This document shows positions 1 through 8,958 of a stretch of DNA of 64,000 bases, piece after piece. The stretch is from Acetonema longum DSM 6540. GTDB taxonomy: Bacteria > Bacillota > Negativicutes > Sporomusales > Acetonemataceae. A program made the translations under genes and the position numbers. The first letter of the stretch is position 1. Each line of letters opens with the position of its first letter. The notes beneath the pieces are model-generated. The model ran no database searches. It had not been told where the DNA came from and saw nothing but the letters and a program-made list of their open reading frames with translations. The DNA lies in NCBI RefSeq assembly GCF_000219125.1, contig NZ_AFGF01000015.1, forward strand, positions 1 through 64,000, in the 5' to 3' direction.

Positions 1-201
1 ACACATAAACTGATACCATCAAACTAGAGGTGATAACAAATGCCCCGACCACTTAGCAGATTGCCAGATTGACGGGTATCAGTCAAAGCTTGATTGCACG
101 GGCGTAACATGAGAACCGTCCCTGCGAGTCCCTCTCACGCAAAAAGTCCCCACTTTGGGCATTGATCCTGATTTACTGGGATTAAATTCTCCGCTGCCAT
201 A
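1..201. other. Window edge, no gene seen
   Basis: No convincing ORF, RNA gene or terminator is visible in the first 200 bases. The short reading frames here have no ribosome-binding site. The sequence contains short GTCCC-rich tracts, but nothing that identifies a mobile element. Confidence 0.4.
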
Positions 202-564
202 TCATTCATCAGCCACTACGATATTCAAGCTTTTAATTTTCCCATTATTGAGAGTAAAGTGGAAATCCAGCGGAATGGGACTGCCATCGAAATTACCGGA
301 AATAGTGGCAGTAACAACCGTTTCACTGTTTTTCTCTACGCAGTTGGTAATTTCAGTAATAACATTAGCGTCGCGATTCGCCTTCAAAATATGCCTGCTG
401 ACAGCCTCGGGCCCGTGATATTCTTTTCCTTCATCAACCAATATGGCATCCGCTGTGAAGCAGGCGGCGAGCAGATCATAGTCATAAACATCTGAGGCAT
501 GATAATATGCTGCAATCGGCTGTGGCAGGGGGATCGCTCTACTGTTATTGTTTATCATAATCAT
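202..564 (-). CDS. SnoaL-like / NTF2-fold small protein
   Basis: A 120-residue protein with the size and pattern of the SnoaL-like NTF2 fold: an N-terminal helix (PIAAYYHASDVYDYDLLAAC), the 'F-x-x-D-A' turn, then alternating beta strands ending in a conserved I-x-S-L-N-I strand. Members are small ligand-binding proteins or isomerases, often beside oxidoreductases; the substrate cannot be told. AAAGGAG lies just upstream of the first ATG. It begins 10 bases after the SDR stop and is probably co-transcribed with it, under the operator at 1435-1450. Confidence 0.75.
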   Translation of the reverse strand: MIMINNNSRAIPLPQPIAAYYHASDVYDYDLLAACFTADAILVDEGKEYHGPEAVSRHILKANRDANVITEITNCVEKNSETVVTATISGNFDGSPIPLDFHFTLNNGKIKSLNIVVADE

Positions 565-573
565 TATTCTCCT

Positions 574-1377
574 TTATATCGTGCGGACAATGCCGCCGTC
601 GATTGTATGCTCGGCACCGACAATGTAAGAAGCGCGGTTGGACACCAGAAAAGCAACGAGTTTCGCGACCTCTTCCGGACGAGCGGTGCGCCCAATCGGG
701 ATGCCGCCGAGAGAGTCCATTAAAGCCTGCCGGGCGTCGCTACAATCGCATCCCCGTTCCCGGGCCATCCGCTCGATGAGTCTTTCTGCGGCCTTTGTTT
801 CCGTGAACCCGGGTGCAACGCTGTTAACACGAATACCCTTGGGCGCAAGTTCTGTTGCGAGCGCTTTACTATAATTTGCAAGCGCGGCTTTGGCCGATGA
901 ATATGCCATGGTATTTTCTCCGGGGAATCGTCGCTGTATAGATGTGACATGAATAATAACGCCATAGCCTTGTTTAAGCATCGGCGGCAGCAACCCACGA
1001 TCCAGCCGGACAGCAGCGAATAGATTAGTATCAAACGTCCGCTGCCAGTCTGCGTCAGTTTGCACAAGAACTCCGCCGGTCGGGGTAGAAGAACCTCCAA
1101 CATTGTTGACGAGGATATCGAGGCCGCCAAAGCGTTCAAGTATATACTCTGCAATCTTTGTGGTGCCATCGGGTGTACTTATATCGGCCTGGATAAATAA
1201 ATCTGATTCTTTTAATTCATCTGGGGTGGTTCGAGCTGTCGTGATGACCGTCGCTCCAGCTTTTGTAAGGCGTTTTACAATTGCTTCCCCCATTCCTCCC
1301 TTGGTACCGCCGGTAACCAGAACACGCTTGCCATTCAGTTCCTTGGGATCAATAATTATGTGGCTGGAATTCTCCAT
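574..1377 (-). CDS. Short-chain dehydrogenase/reductase (SDR)
   Basis: A 267-residue classical SDR, an NAD(P)-dependent oxidoreductase of unknown substrate. Visible motifs are the Rossmann glycine motif TGGTKGGMG (about 22-30), NNVGG (91-95), a catalytic Ser near 146 and the Y-x-x-x-K pair Y159/K163. The C-terminal VGAEHTIDGG is typical of the family. GGAGG lies 9 bases before the ATG. It is the first gene of a two-gene unit with the SnoaL-like protein. A palindrome matching two other sites in the region lies 57 bases upstream, so it is probably controlled by the WYL regulator nearby. Confidence 0.88.
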   Translation of the reverse strand: MENSSHIIIDPKELNGKRVLVTGGTKGGMGEAIVKRLTKAGATVITTARTTPDELKESDLFIQADISTPDGTTKIAEYILERFGGLDILVNNVGGSSTPTGGVLVQTDADWQRTFDTNLFAAVRLDRGLLPPMLKQGYGVIIHVTSIQRRFPGENTMAYSSAKAALANYSKALATELAPKGIRVNSVAPGFTETKAAERLIERMARERGCDCSDARQALMDSLGGIPIGRTARPEEVAKLVAFLVSNRASYIVGAEHTIDGGIVRTI

Positions 1378-1434
1378 TCAATGAAACCTCCTATTTTAGA
1401 GTTTATTAACAACTTCAGTATATCTTTTATAATC

Positions 1435-1450
1435 TGACGGCAGTATGTCA
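1435..1450. promoter_or_regulatory. Putative WYL-regulator operator 1
   Basis: TGACGGCAGTATGTCA, 57 bases upstream of the SDR start. It fits the consensus TGACRRYRGTAYGTCA shared with sites at 1871-1886 and 2828-2843. Each lies upstream of a minus-strand gene in this cluster. Confidence 0.7.
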
Positions 1451-1477
1451 TGTTCTAAATAAATATTATTTCGCAAA

Positions 1478-1507
1478 AAAAGCACTGATTGATCAATCAG
1501 TGCTTTT
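1478..1507 (-). terminator. Intrinsic terminator after the Dabb gene
   Basis: A perfect inverted repeat (AGCACTGATT / AATCAGTGCT) followed on the minus strand by a run of T. It ends the Dabb gene transcript and separates it from the SDR promoter. Confidence 0.85.
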
Positions 1508-1517
1508 ACATGTTTGA

Positions 1518-1805
1518 TTATTTTACCTCATAACATAGAGAGGCCAGCGTATCCAGAACACTGCCTATAAATTTCGCAACTTCCAAATGCGCCGGATGTG
1601 CAAGGTATGCATCCAAATCTTGCATAGATGCAAACTTCGTGATGAAAAGTACATCATAAGCGCTCTCCTCAGGACGTATGTTTTTTTCAACCTGTATGTC
1701 CAGAAGAACATCAATTTTTCCTTTCATACTGAGGAGAGCGGACTGTACCTTACTTACATCGTTATCCGGATTCTTCAGCTTTAACAGTACACTGTTTGCA
1801 ATCAT
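1518..1805 (-). CDS. Dabb-family (stress-responsive alpha/beta barrel) protein
   Basis: A 95-residue protein matching the Dabb ferredoxin-like dimeric barrel: an N-terminal strand IANSVLLKLKN, a central DVLFITKFASMQDLDAYLAH helix segment, and H-P-A-H-L-E-V followed by a terminal helix. These proteins form dimers. Some are enzymes (olivetolic acid cyclase type), many are of unknown role. It has its own SD (AGGGGG), its own terminator at 1478-1507 and a perfect operator palindrome 62 bases upstream, so it is probably a single-gene unit of the WYL regulon. Confidence 0.82.
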   Translation of the reverse strand: MIANSVLLKLKNPDNDVSKVQSALLSMKGKIDVLLDIQVEKNIRPEESAYDVLFITKFASMQDLDAYLAHPAHLEVAKFIGSVLDTLASLCYEVK

Positions 1806-1866
1806 AAGTTATTCCCCCTACTAAAGGTTATGTTGTCCTGTTGCTCAGATTAATTATAATGAGTAA

Positions 1867-1890
1867 AACCTGACGACGGTACGTCAGGTT
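1867..1890. promoter_or_regulatory. Putative WYL-regulator operator 2 (perfect palindrome)
   Basis: Arms AACCTGACG and CGTCAGGTT are perfectly complementary around a 6-base spacer. The core TGACGACGGTACGTCA (1871-1886) matches the other two sites. It lies between the regulator stop and the Dabb start. Confidence 0.75.
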
Positions 1891-1895
1891 AAGCA

Positions 1896-2792
1896 TTAAT
1901 ATTTATTCATCATGGCTTCGATCCGATTCTTCATCTCCAATCGCATGTCCAAAGGTTCTATTACTTCAAGGAGTGGCCCATATGAAAATAGATAATTATA
2001 TATCCATTCACCGCCGGGCATAGAGGCATTGACAGTATAGGAGCCGTCTTTGTTTTTTGTAATATCTTCCTCGTCAAACTCATCATATACCCGATATGCT
2101 CCTTCGGCAGATATATTCAGGCATATATCAATCTGAGTTTTTTGCGTCTGATTATTTTCTTTTAATCCTTCAAAGTTCCTTTTTGAGAAAGGCGCTGGCG
2201 TCATCAGGATATCTGACATTCGCGTGATTTTGAAGGTTCTATATGTGTTTCTGGTTAAGCAGAAGGCTTGCAGGTACCAAGCGTTTACTTTGAAGACAAG
2301 TTTTTGCGGTTCAACTTTCCGGATGCTTTTTTCACCGGATGAGCTAAAATAATTAAATTCAATGATTCGGCGGCTTAGAATGGCTTCTTTTATCATAGTA
2401 AATTGACATGCTCTTTTTTTCTCGCTGCCCCAGGGACTGAAATCTACCTCAATCCAATTTATTCTTTTTTTATTGAACAGAGTACTCAGTTTGGCAAGAA
2501 CCATATCCGTCTCTGGAGCCTGCGTTATTGACAGACTTTGCAATGCATATAATATTTCATTTTGTTCCCTTTCTGAAAGAACGGATTTATCGAGTACATA
2601 ATCTTCAAGCAAAGAGATACCGCCGCCTTTTCCCTGGCTTGCATAAATTGGTATCCCTGCTGAAGACAGGATGTCAATATCCCGGTAAATTGTTCTTACC
2701 GATACCTCAAAACGTTCTGCCAGCGCTCTGGCGGTTATGGTTCTTTTACTAAGCAGAATATATATAATTTCAAAGAGCCTGTTTATCTGCAT
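1896..2792 (-). CDS. YafY-type HTH/WYL transcriptional regulator
   Basis: About 298 residues. The N-terminal winged helix (residues 1-60) contains ARALAERFEVSVRTIYRDID, the HTH-11 signature of DeoR/YafY-like regulators. A WYL domain follows, with the name-giving W-Y-L in KVNAWYLQAFCLTRNTYR. A C-terminal WCX-like extension completes it. Start ATG 2792 is chosen over the upstream in-frame GTG because GAGGTG sits 6 bases before it. WYL regulators of this layout sense small ligands and usually bind short palindromes; three copies of one lie here, one of them upstream of this gene (autoregulation, inferred). Confidence 0.9.
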   Translation of the reverse strand: MQINRLFEIIYILLSKRTITARALAERFEVSVRTIYRDIDILSSAGIPIYASQGKGGGISLLEDYVLDKSVLSEREQNEILYALQSLSITQAPETDMVLAKLSTLFNKKRINWIEVDFSPWGSEKKRACQFTMIKEAILSRRIIEFNYFSSSGEKSIRKVEPQKLVFKVNAWYLQAFCLTRNTYRTFKITRMSDILMTPAPFSKRNFEGLKENNQTQKTQIDICLNISAEGAYRVYDEFDEEDITKNKDGSYTVNASMPGGEWIYNYLFSYGPLLEVIEPLDMRLEMKNRIEAMMNKY

Positions 2793-2818
2793 ATTACCCA
2801 CCTCAATTCATTATAAAA

Positions 2819-2852
2819 TAAATAACCTGACAATAGTATGTCAAGTTATTTA
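2819..2852. promoter_or_regulatory. Putative WYL-regulator operator 3 (autoregulatory)
   Basis: Fourteen-base arms (2819-2832 and 2839-2852) are complementary except at one position. The core TGACAATAGTATGTCA is at 2828-2843, 27 bases before the regulator start, where it would overlap the promoter. Confidence 0.72.
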
Positions 2853-3161
2853 GTAACTTATGGGGTAATAGGTAACTGCTGTTTCGACTTTAGGAAAGAA
2901 ATTGGCAGCAGAAAAAACGAATTGCCTCAGCTGTTGCAGATGGCTCTATCAGAATTAGAGTTATTAAACAACTGCTATCTATGCTTACAATAATTTTGCA
3001 AGATAAAACAAAAGGAGCATCATTAACGGGATCTTAAAGATTAAAGGATCAAAATATACTCCGGAACAAATCATGAACCCGCTGAGTGACTTTGCTATCT
3101 TTGATAAAAAGCTTATAGCTTAAAGCCGCTGCTGATTGCTACAGAACAGAATACTAAAACA
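2853..3161. other. Gene-free stretch with a possible coding remnant
   Basis: No full gene is seen. A 28-codon open stretch at 3037-3123 (plus strand) includes EQIMNPLSDFAIFDKK. It loosely recalls the N-terminal NP-x-x-D-F-x-F motif of Rpn/PD-(D/E)XK transposase-family proteins, but has no start codon with an RBS. It may be debris of a lost gene; the match is weak. Confidence 0.2.
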
Positions 3162-3213
3162 ATAACCACCTGAATATCTGGCTCTTGCCACGCCAGGAAT
3201 CCAGGTGGTTTTT
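3162..3213 (-). terminator. Terminator after the XRE regulator
   Basis: AATAACCACCTG pairs with CAGGTGGTTTTTATT across a loop that can form a second small stem. It lies 70 bases beyond the stop of the minus-strand XRE gene. Confidence 0.7.
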
Positions 3214-3282
3214 ATTGCTTGAAAACCGATTCAACCCAGTAATTCTTTTAGATCACTCCTGGCAGCACCAAATCAAGAAAGT

Positions 3283-3774
3283 CTATCCTTTCACTATCTT
3301 ACCTATATTGCCAGCATCTGTGCTAGGCATGCTGCTTGTTTCATTTACACCCACTGTACAAAAATCAGCGAAAGCTCTTTTCAGTTGAAATTTTGCCCAA
3401 ATGCGCTGTTCCTGGTCATTGGTATCCATCACGCGCCTGATAAGATCGATCATTTCTTTGAGATCAGGGTCGAATACGGCCTCGGTTGTTTGCTGCGATG
3501 GATATTCCGTAGAATTTTCGGCTATAAACTTCGCATGTTCTTCCTGGGAATTTTGCTCACCGGGGCCGGCGCCAATGCCAAACAATATCCAGTCGGCAGA
3601 TATTTTGAAATAGCTGCAAGCCGATAAAACAGTGTCTAAAGATGGATTGAACTTACCCCTTTCCATTTCGCTTACATTACCCTGAGAAAGTTCAAGGACT
3701 TCAGCAAATTGTTTTTGAGTGAGTTTATAACGTATCCGAAGATACTTAAGGCGTTCTGCAATGGTTTCTTCCAT
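3283..3774 (-). CDS. XRE-family (Cro/CI) transcriptional regulator
   Basis: A 163-residue protein with an N-terminal HTH-3 domain, residues about 7-63: LTQKQFAEVLELSQGNVSEM then ERGKFNPSLDTVLSACSYF. The remaining 90 residues are acidic, poorly conserved, and contain no recognised enzyme or sensor domain. It is divergent from the arc operon and shares the intergenic region with its promoter, so it could regulate arginine catabolism, but nothing proves this. SD AAGAGGTG precedes the ATG. Confidence 0.85.
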   Translation of the reverse strand: MEETIAERLKYLRIRYKLTQKQFAEVLELSQGNVSEMERGKFNPSLDTVLSACSYFKISADWILFGIGAGPGEQNSQEEHAKFIAENSTEYPSQQTTEAVFDPDLKEMIDLIRRVMDTNDQEQRIWAKFQLKRAFADFCTVGVNETSSMPSTDAGNIGKIVKG

Positions 3775-3822
3775 TCTTTAGATCACCTCTTAAAAATAAT
3801 ATCTATTTTGTAGATTTTTGTC

Positions 3823-3851
3823 TTGAAAATATCTTAAATACAGATTATAAT
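3823..3851 (+). promoter_or_regulatory. Sigma-A promoter of the arc operon
   Basis: TTGAAA (3823-3828), a 17-base spacer and TATAAT (3846-3851) form a near-consensus promoter directed at arcA. The predicted transcript starts near 3858 and has a leader of about 345 bases. Confidence 0.75.
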
Positions 3852-3928
3852 GGGTTCGTACATCAATCATTGTACATTTGGTATTTCCCCAAAAACTATA
3901 AAAGCCGGGCATGGGGAAGGGAGGTAAA

Positions 3929-4006
3929 ATGAGTCAGCCCGAGCACCGAGGTGAAAGCGGCAAGGCAGAAACAAACCCCTGCCCACTAAAACCAAAAGCG
4001 AGGTGA
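3929..4006 (+). CDS. Putative 25-residue leader ORF upstream of arcA
   Basis: ATG at 3929 follows GGAAGGGAGG by 4 bases and opens a 25-codon frame. The sequence is hydrophilic and ends with basic codons K-P-K-A-R just before TGA. It lies entirely within the predicted arc transcript leader. A regulatory leader peptide is possible, and the Arg codon next to the stop is suggestive for an arginine-catabolic operon. No terminator/antiterminator pair is obvious, so it could be chance. Confidence 0.3.
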   Translation: MSQPEHRGESGKAETNPCPLKPKAR

Positions 4007-4203
4007 CTTCAACTCAAAGCAGCCCAGCAAGCGGCCAAGCAAGGCTGAGACTGCTGATTTCCTGCGCCCAAAAAGCAGTTTAACAAAGGCGCAAAGCAAA
4101 TTAAAAGCAATTCTATTATAGCCTATCTCCATCAAAACGTAAATACAACCCACACCCAAAATCGTCTGATTCATCAGACTGTTCAATGAAAAGGAGGACA
4201 CTC
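4007..4203 (+). promoter_or_regulatory. arcA 5' leader with SD-proximal hairpin
   Basis: Non-coding leader before arcA. A small hairpin GTCTGA-TTCA-TCAGAC (4164-4179) lies 12 bases upstream of the AAGGAGG Shine-Dalgarno. The rest is A/C-rich and shows no riboswitch class that I recognise. Confidence 0.35.
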
Positions 4204-5466
4204 ATGGCGACTGTACTGCAAACTACAAGGGCGGCTTCAAGCCCCCTCCACGTCACCTCTGAAATCGGCCGTCTGCGAACGGTGCTCCTGCACCGGCCAG
4301 GCGCCGAACTGGAAAACCTAACCCCCGACCTCTTGGAACGGCTGCTTTTCGACGACATTCCCTATCTGCAGCTGGCCCAGAGCGAACATGATTCTTTCGC
4401 TCAGGTGCTCACCGCAAACGGCGTCGAGGTACTGTACCTGGAGAATCTGGCGGCTGAATCCTTAACGGATGCCCACATCCGCGACAACCTGATCCGCCAG
4501 TTCATCCTGGAAGCCGGTGTAGAGAGCGACTGCATGAAAGCCGCGTTAATTGAATATTTCCGGCCGTTGTCCAACCGTGATCTCATCGACCAAATGATGG
4601 CCGGCGTGCGCCGGGACCAACTGGGCAACGTACGGGTCGATTCGCTCTATGACCGGGTGAATAACTCCTACCCGTTCCTCTGCGACCCCATGCCCAACCT
4701 CTACTTTACCCGGGACCCCTTCGCCACTATCGGCCAGGGCATTACCCTCAACCATATGCGGACTTTGACCCGCAACCGGGAAACCCTGTTTGCCCAATAT
4801 ATCTTCCAGTATCATCCCCGCTTCCGCCAGGCCGATATCCCCCTCTGGTTCGACCGGGAGGAGGCCACGGCCCTGGAAGGCGGCGACGAGCTGGTGCTGA
4901 GTGATCAGGTGCTGGCCATCGGTATTTCCCAGCGGACCGATTCGGGATCGGTGGAACGGGTCTGCCGGCGGCTGTTTGAGGCCGAAGCGGGATTTGAAAC
5001 CGTCCTGGCTTTCCATATTCCTCAGTCCCGGGCCTTTATGCACCTGGACACGGTGTTTACCATGGTGGACCATGACAAGTTCACCATCCACTCTGCCATT
5101 GAAGGTCCTCTGACCGTCTATGAGATCACCGGCAGCCGCGACCGGGCCGGTCAGGTGCGCCTCAAAATCGAACAGCTGAACGACAAGCTGGAGGCCATCC
5201 TGGAGAAATACCTAAAGCGCCGGGTGACGCTCATCCGCTGCGGCAGCGGCGACGCCATCCATGCCCCCCGGGAACAGTGGAACGACGGGGCCAATACCCT
5301 GGCCATTGCGCCGGGGGAAGTGGTGGTGTATTCCCGCAACCATGTGACCAACCAGCTGCTGGAGAGCCATGGCATCAAACTGCACGTCATTCCCTCGTCG
5401 GAGCTGTCCCGGGGGCGGGGCGGGCCGCGCTGCATGAGCATGCCGTTGTACCGCGACGATCTGTAA
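4204..5466 (+). CDS. arcA: Arginine deiminase
   Basis: 420 residues. Hydrolyses L-arginine to citrulline and ammonia, the first step of the arginine deiminase pathway. Conserved blocks present are [34 protein letters not shown]-like strand (EGGDE carries substrate contacts), [10 protein letters not shown], and the C-terminal [10 protein letters not shown] with the catalytic Cys at about 410. ATG 4204 is preferred over an in-frame ATG at 4186 because AAGGAGG ends 6 bases before it. It is the first gene of arcA-arcB-arcD-arcC. Confidence 0.97.
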   Translation: MATVLQTTRAASSPLHVTSEIGRLRTVLLHRPGAELENLTPDLLERLLFDDIPYLQLAQSEHDSFAQVLTANGVEVLYLENLAAESLTDAHIRDNLIRQFILEAGVESDCMKAALIEYFRPLSNRDLIDQMMAGVRRDQLGNVRVDSLYDRVNNSYPFLCDPMPNLYFTRDPFATIGQGITLNHMRTLTRNRETLFAQYIFQYHPRFRQADIPLWFDREEATALEGGDELVLSDQVLAIGISQRTDSGSVERVCRRLFEAEAGFETVLAFHIPQSRAFMHLDTVFTMVDHDKFTIHSAIEGPLTVYEITGSRDRAGQVRLKIEQLNDKLEAILEKYLKRRVTLIRCGSGDAIHAPREQWNDGANTLAIAPGEVVVYSRNHVTNQLLESHGIKLHVIPSSELSRGRGGPRCMSMPLYRDDL

Positions 5467-5495
5467 AGAGAAAAAAGGGTAGAGGAGAAGTGAAT

Positions 5496-6497
5496 ATGGG
5501 ATTTAACCTGCGTAACCGGAGTTTTCTGACCCTGATGGACTTTTCACCTAAGGAGATCCGCTATCTGTTGGATCTGTCCAAGGAATTGAAGCGGGCCAAA
5601 GCAGCGGGCACGGAAGAGCCGCGCCTGCGACGAAAAAATATCGTGATCCTGTTTGAAAAGGATTCCACCCGGACCCGCTGCTCCTTTGAAGTGGCCGCCC
5701 TGGACCAGGGGGCCCATGTGACCTATCTGGGGCCTACGGGCAGCCAGATGGGCAAAAAGGAATCCATTGCCGATACCGCCAGAGTGCTGGGCAGAATGTA
5801 TGACGGCATCGAGTACCGGGGCTTTGACCAGGCGATAGTGGAGGAATTGGCGGCCTATTCGGGGGTGCCGGTCTGGAACGGGCTGACCGACGCCGACCAT
5901 CCCACCCAGGTGCTGGCTGATTTTCTCACGGCTGCCGAGCACCTGGACAAGCCCTACGGACAGATGAAGTTTGTCTATGTGGGCGACGGCCGCAACAATG
6001 TGGCCAACGCCCTGATGATCGGAGCGGCCAAGCTGGGCATGAACTTTCGCATCGTGTCGCCCCGGGAGCTGTTCCCGGCGGAGGGGCTGGTGCAGAAGTG
6101 CCGCGATGTGGCGGCGTTGACCCGAGGGAGGATCACGATCACCGATGCGGTTGCTTCGGGGGTGGCTGATGCCGATGTGCTGTATACCGATGTCTGGGTA
6201 TCCATGGGCGAGCCGGAGGAGGTATGGGAGCAGCGAATCCGTCTGTTACGGCCCTATCAGGTGAACGAGGCCATGCTGGATCTGACCGGCAATGACCAGG
6301 TGATCTTCGAGCACTGCCTGCCTGCTTTCCACGACCTGAAGACCAAGATCGGCCGGGAGATTCATGAAAAGTTTGGCCTGGAGGCCATGGAGGTCACCGA
6401 CGAGGTATTTGAAGGCTCACATTCGGTGGTGTTCGACGAGGCGGAAAACCGCATGCATACCATTAAGGCCGTCATGGTGGCCACATTGGGGGAGTGA
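5496..6497 (+). CDS. arcB: Ornithine carbamoyltransferase (catabolic)
   Basis: 333 residues, normal length. In this operon it would run phosphorolysis of citrulline to ornithine and carbamoyl phosphate. Carbamoyl-phosphate binding STRTRC is at 57-62, HPTQ at 135-138, and the ornithine-loop HCLP at 273-276. ATG 5496 follows GAGGAGAAG; an upstream open frame that overlaps arcA is a shadow. The catabolic role is inferred from its place between arcA and arcD/arcC; the sequence alone does not separate ArgF from ArcB. Confidence 0.95.
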   Translation: MGFNLRNRSFLTLMDFSPKEIRYLLDLSKELKRAKAAGTEEPRLRRKNIVILFEKDSTRTRCSFEVAALDQGAHVTYLGPTGSQMGKKESIADTARVLGRMYDGIEYRGFDQAIVEELAAYSGVPVWNGLTDADHPTQVLADFLTAAEHLDKPYGQMKFVYVGDGRNNVANALMIGAAKLGMNFRIVSPRELFPAEGLVQKCRDVAALTRGRITITDAVASGVADADVLYTDVWVSMGEPEEVWEQRIRLLRPYQVNEAMLDLTGNDQVIFEHCLPAFHDLKTKIGREIHEKFGLEAMEVTDEVFEGSHSVVFDEAENRMHTIKAVMVATLGE

Positions 6498-6501
6498 GAG
6501 C

Positions 6502-7923
6502 ATGAGCGGGGAAAACGAGAAAAAGCTGGGCCTGGTATCCCTGACCGGCCTGGTCGTCGGATCGATGATCGGCGGCGGTGTATTCGCCCTGCCGGCGGAC
6601 ATGGCCAGCGGAGCGGGGGTGGCCGCGATTCTCATTGGCTGGCTCATCACCGGCACCGGCATGATCGCCCTGGCCCTGGTGTATCAGAACCTGGCCCTGC
6701 GCCAGCCCGAGCTGAACGGCGGGGTGTACAGCTACGCCAGGGCGGGGTTCGGGGACTATATCGGCTTTAATGCGGCCTGGGGCTACTGGCTGAGCGCGCT
6801 GCTCGGCAATGTGTCCTATGCGGTGATGATGTTCGGCGCACTGGGCTATTTTTTCCCGGTGTTCGGCCAGGGGAATAACCTGATATCCACCCTCTGCGCC
6901 TCGGTGCTGATCTGGACGGTGCAGGCCCTGGTGCGGCGGGGCGTGAAGGAGGCGGCCATTGTCAACGTAGTCACCACGATTGCCAAGCTGGTGCCGATCA
7001 TCCTGTTTGTCATCGGCGTTACCATTGCGTTCCGGGTGGATGTGTTCACTCTGGACATTTGGGGCGAGTCCAATCTGTCCCTGGGCAGTATCGCCGACCA
7101 GGTGAAAAGCACCATGCTGGTCACCCTGTGGGTGTTCATCGGCATTGAAGGCGCGGTGGTCATCTCAGGGCGGGCCAAACACCGCCGGGATGTGGGCCGG
7201 GCCACGGTGATCGGGCTGTTGAGCACGCTGACGATTTATGGGCTGGTGTCGGTGCTGTCTCTGGGAGTGATGCGCCAGGCGGAACTGGCCGGCCTCGAGA
7301 CCCCCTCGGCGGCCTATGTGCTGGAGGCGGCGGTGGGCAGCGTGGGGGCGGTGGTGATCAACGCCGGCCTGGTGGTGTCGCTGCTGGGGGCATTGCTGGG
7401 CTGGACGATTCTGGCGGCGGAGATTGCTTATGTAGCGGCCAAGGACGGGATCCTGCCGCGGGTATTCGCCGGAGAAAACAAAAGAGGTGCGCCGGCGAAT
7501 TCGCTGACCCTGACCAGTATCCTGGTGCAGATCGCCCTCATTCTGACGCTGGTGGCCAGCAGCACCTATCAGGTGATCTATTCCATCGCCAGCTCGGCTA
7601 TTCTGATTCCTTATTTGTTCAGCGGGCTGTATGCCGGGAAGCTGGCCGCCGGCGGTGAAACCTATGAGCCGGGTGAGGGACGCATGCGGGATCTGGGAGT
7701 GGCCATTCTGTCCAGTTTATATGCGGCCTGGCTGATTTACGCCGCGGGGCTGGAATATATCCTGCTGGTGACCATCCTGTATGCGGCGGGCATCATTGTG
7801 TTTGTGACGGGCAAGCGGGAGAGGAAGCTGAGAGTATTTGCCGGCTGGGAGAAGGTTGTGGCCCTGCTGTTTGCCGTAGGGGCGGCTGCCGCGGCAGTGA
7901 TGCTGATGAAGGGCAGTCTGTAG
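6502..7923 (+). CDS. arcD: Arginine/ornithine antiporter (APC superfamily)
   Basis: 473 residues with about 12 hydrophobic segments. The N-terminal [18 protein letters not shown] is the APC-family substrate-binding motif G-S-x-I-G-x-G. It belongs to the basic amino acid/polyamine antiporter (ArcD/YdgI type) branch and would exchange external arginine for ornithine. ATG 6502 lies 4 bases past the arcB stop, so the genes are likely translationally linked. The larger open frame that starts inside arcB is not the real start. Confidence 0.93.
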   Translation: MSGENEKKLGLVSLTGLVVGSMIGGGVFALPADMASGAGVAAILIGWLITGTGMIALALVYQNLALRQPELNGGVYSYARAGFGDYIGFNAAWGYWLSALLGNVSYAVMMFGALGYFFPVFGQGNNLISTLCASVLIWTVQALVRRGVKEAAIVNVVTTIAKLVPIILFVIGVTIAFRVDVFTLDIWGESNLSLGSIADQVKSTMLVTLWVFIGIEGAVVISGRAKHRRDVGRATVIGLLSTLTIYGLVSVLSLGVMRQAELAGLETPSAAYVLEAAVGSVGAVVINAGLVVSLLGALLGWTILAAEIAYVAAKDGILPRVFAGENKRGAPANSLTLTSILVQIALILTLVASSTYQVIYSIASSAILIPYLFSGLYAGKLAAGGETYEPGEGRMRDLGVAILSSLYAAWLIYAAGLEYILLVTILYAAGIIVFVTGKRERKLRVFAGWEKVVALLFAVGAAAAAVMLMKGSL

Positions 7924-7940
7924 GAGAGAGGAGAAACGAA

Positions 7941-8879
7941 ATGAAACTGGTTGTTGCATTAGGAGGAAACGCCCTGCAGGCGGAGAAGGGACCGGCGACG
8001 GCCGAGAGTCAGCTTGAGGTGGTGAAGGAAACGGCGGGGTATCTGGCGGATTTGATCGCCAACGGCCATCAGGTGGTGATCGTCCACGGCAACGGGCCCC
8101 AGGTAGGCAGGCTGGTGCTGCAGAATGAATATGCCAGAGGCGTGACGCCGCCGATGCCGTTGGATGTGTGCGGGGCGATGAGCCAGGGGATGATCGGCTA
8201 TCATATCCAGCAGGCCCTGGGGGAGGAACTGGCCAGGCGGCAGCTGGACAAGCCGGTGGTTACGGTATTGACCCAGGTGGTGGTGGACCTGGCGGATGAG
8301 GGGTTTATCAAGCCGACTAAGCCGATCGGACCGTTTTACACGGAGGAAGAGGCCGAAATACTAGCGCAGGAGCGGAACTATGTTATGATGGAGGATGCCG
8401 GGCGGGGCTACCGGCGGGTGGTGGCCTCGCCGGAGCCCAGGCGCATCGTGGAGCTGGCGACCATCCGGCAGCTGGTGGACAGCGGCCAGGTGGTTATTAC
8501 CGCCGGCGGGGGCGGCATTCCGGTGGTGGAGGCGGCGGACGGGAGACTGTCCGGCGTGGCCGCCGTGATCGACAAGGACCTGGCGGCGGAGCGGCTGGCC
8601 GAGGAGCTGGGGGCGGATGCGCTGGTGATTCTGACGGCAGTGGAGCGGGTAGCTGTGAATTACGGCAAGCCGGAGCAAAGAAATCTGGAGGTGCTGACGG
8701 CGCAAGAGGCACAGCGGTATATCCAAGAGGGGCAGTTTGCGCCGGGCAGCATGCTGCCCAAGGTGAGGGCGGCGATGTTGTTTGCTTTGTCCCGGCCGGG
8801 GCGGAGGGCGGTGATCGCTTCGCTGGCTAAGGCCGGGGAGGCGGTGGAAGGGAAAAGCGGCACTCTTGTTGTGGCATAA
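7941..8879 (+). CDS. arcC: Carbamate kinase
   Basis: 312 residues, typical length. Makes ATP from carbamoyl phosphate and ADP, the energy-yielding end of the pathway. Visible family marks: N-terminal VVALGGNALQ, VVIVHGNGPQVG, VITAGGGGIPVV, and the C-terminal GSMLPKVRAA block. GGAGAAACGA precedes ATG 7941. The C-terminus is intact, which matters because the next frame overlaps it. Confidence 0.96.
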   Translation: MKLVVALGGNALQAEKGPATAESQLEVVKETAGYLADLIANGHQVVIVHGNGPQVGRLVLQNEYARGVTPPMPLDVCGAMSQGMIGYHIQQALGEELARRQLDKPVVTVLTQVVVDLADEGFIKPTKPIGPFYTEEEAEILAQERNYVMMEDAGRGYRRVVASPEPRRIVELATIRQLVDSGQVVITAGGGGIPVVEAADGRLSGVAAVIDKDLAAERLAEELGADALVILTAVERVAVNYGKPEQRNLEVLTAQEAQRYIQEGQFAPGSMLPKVRAAMLFALSRPGRRAVIASLAKAGEAVEGKSGTLVVA

Positions 8880-8958
8880 GCGACAAGCTGCCCACGATTG
8901 CCGTGATCCCGCGTCATCGGATTGTGAATGGCATCCGGAGTGGCTACAAGGGGTGGTG

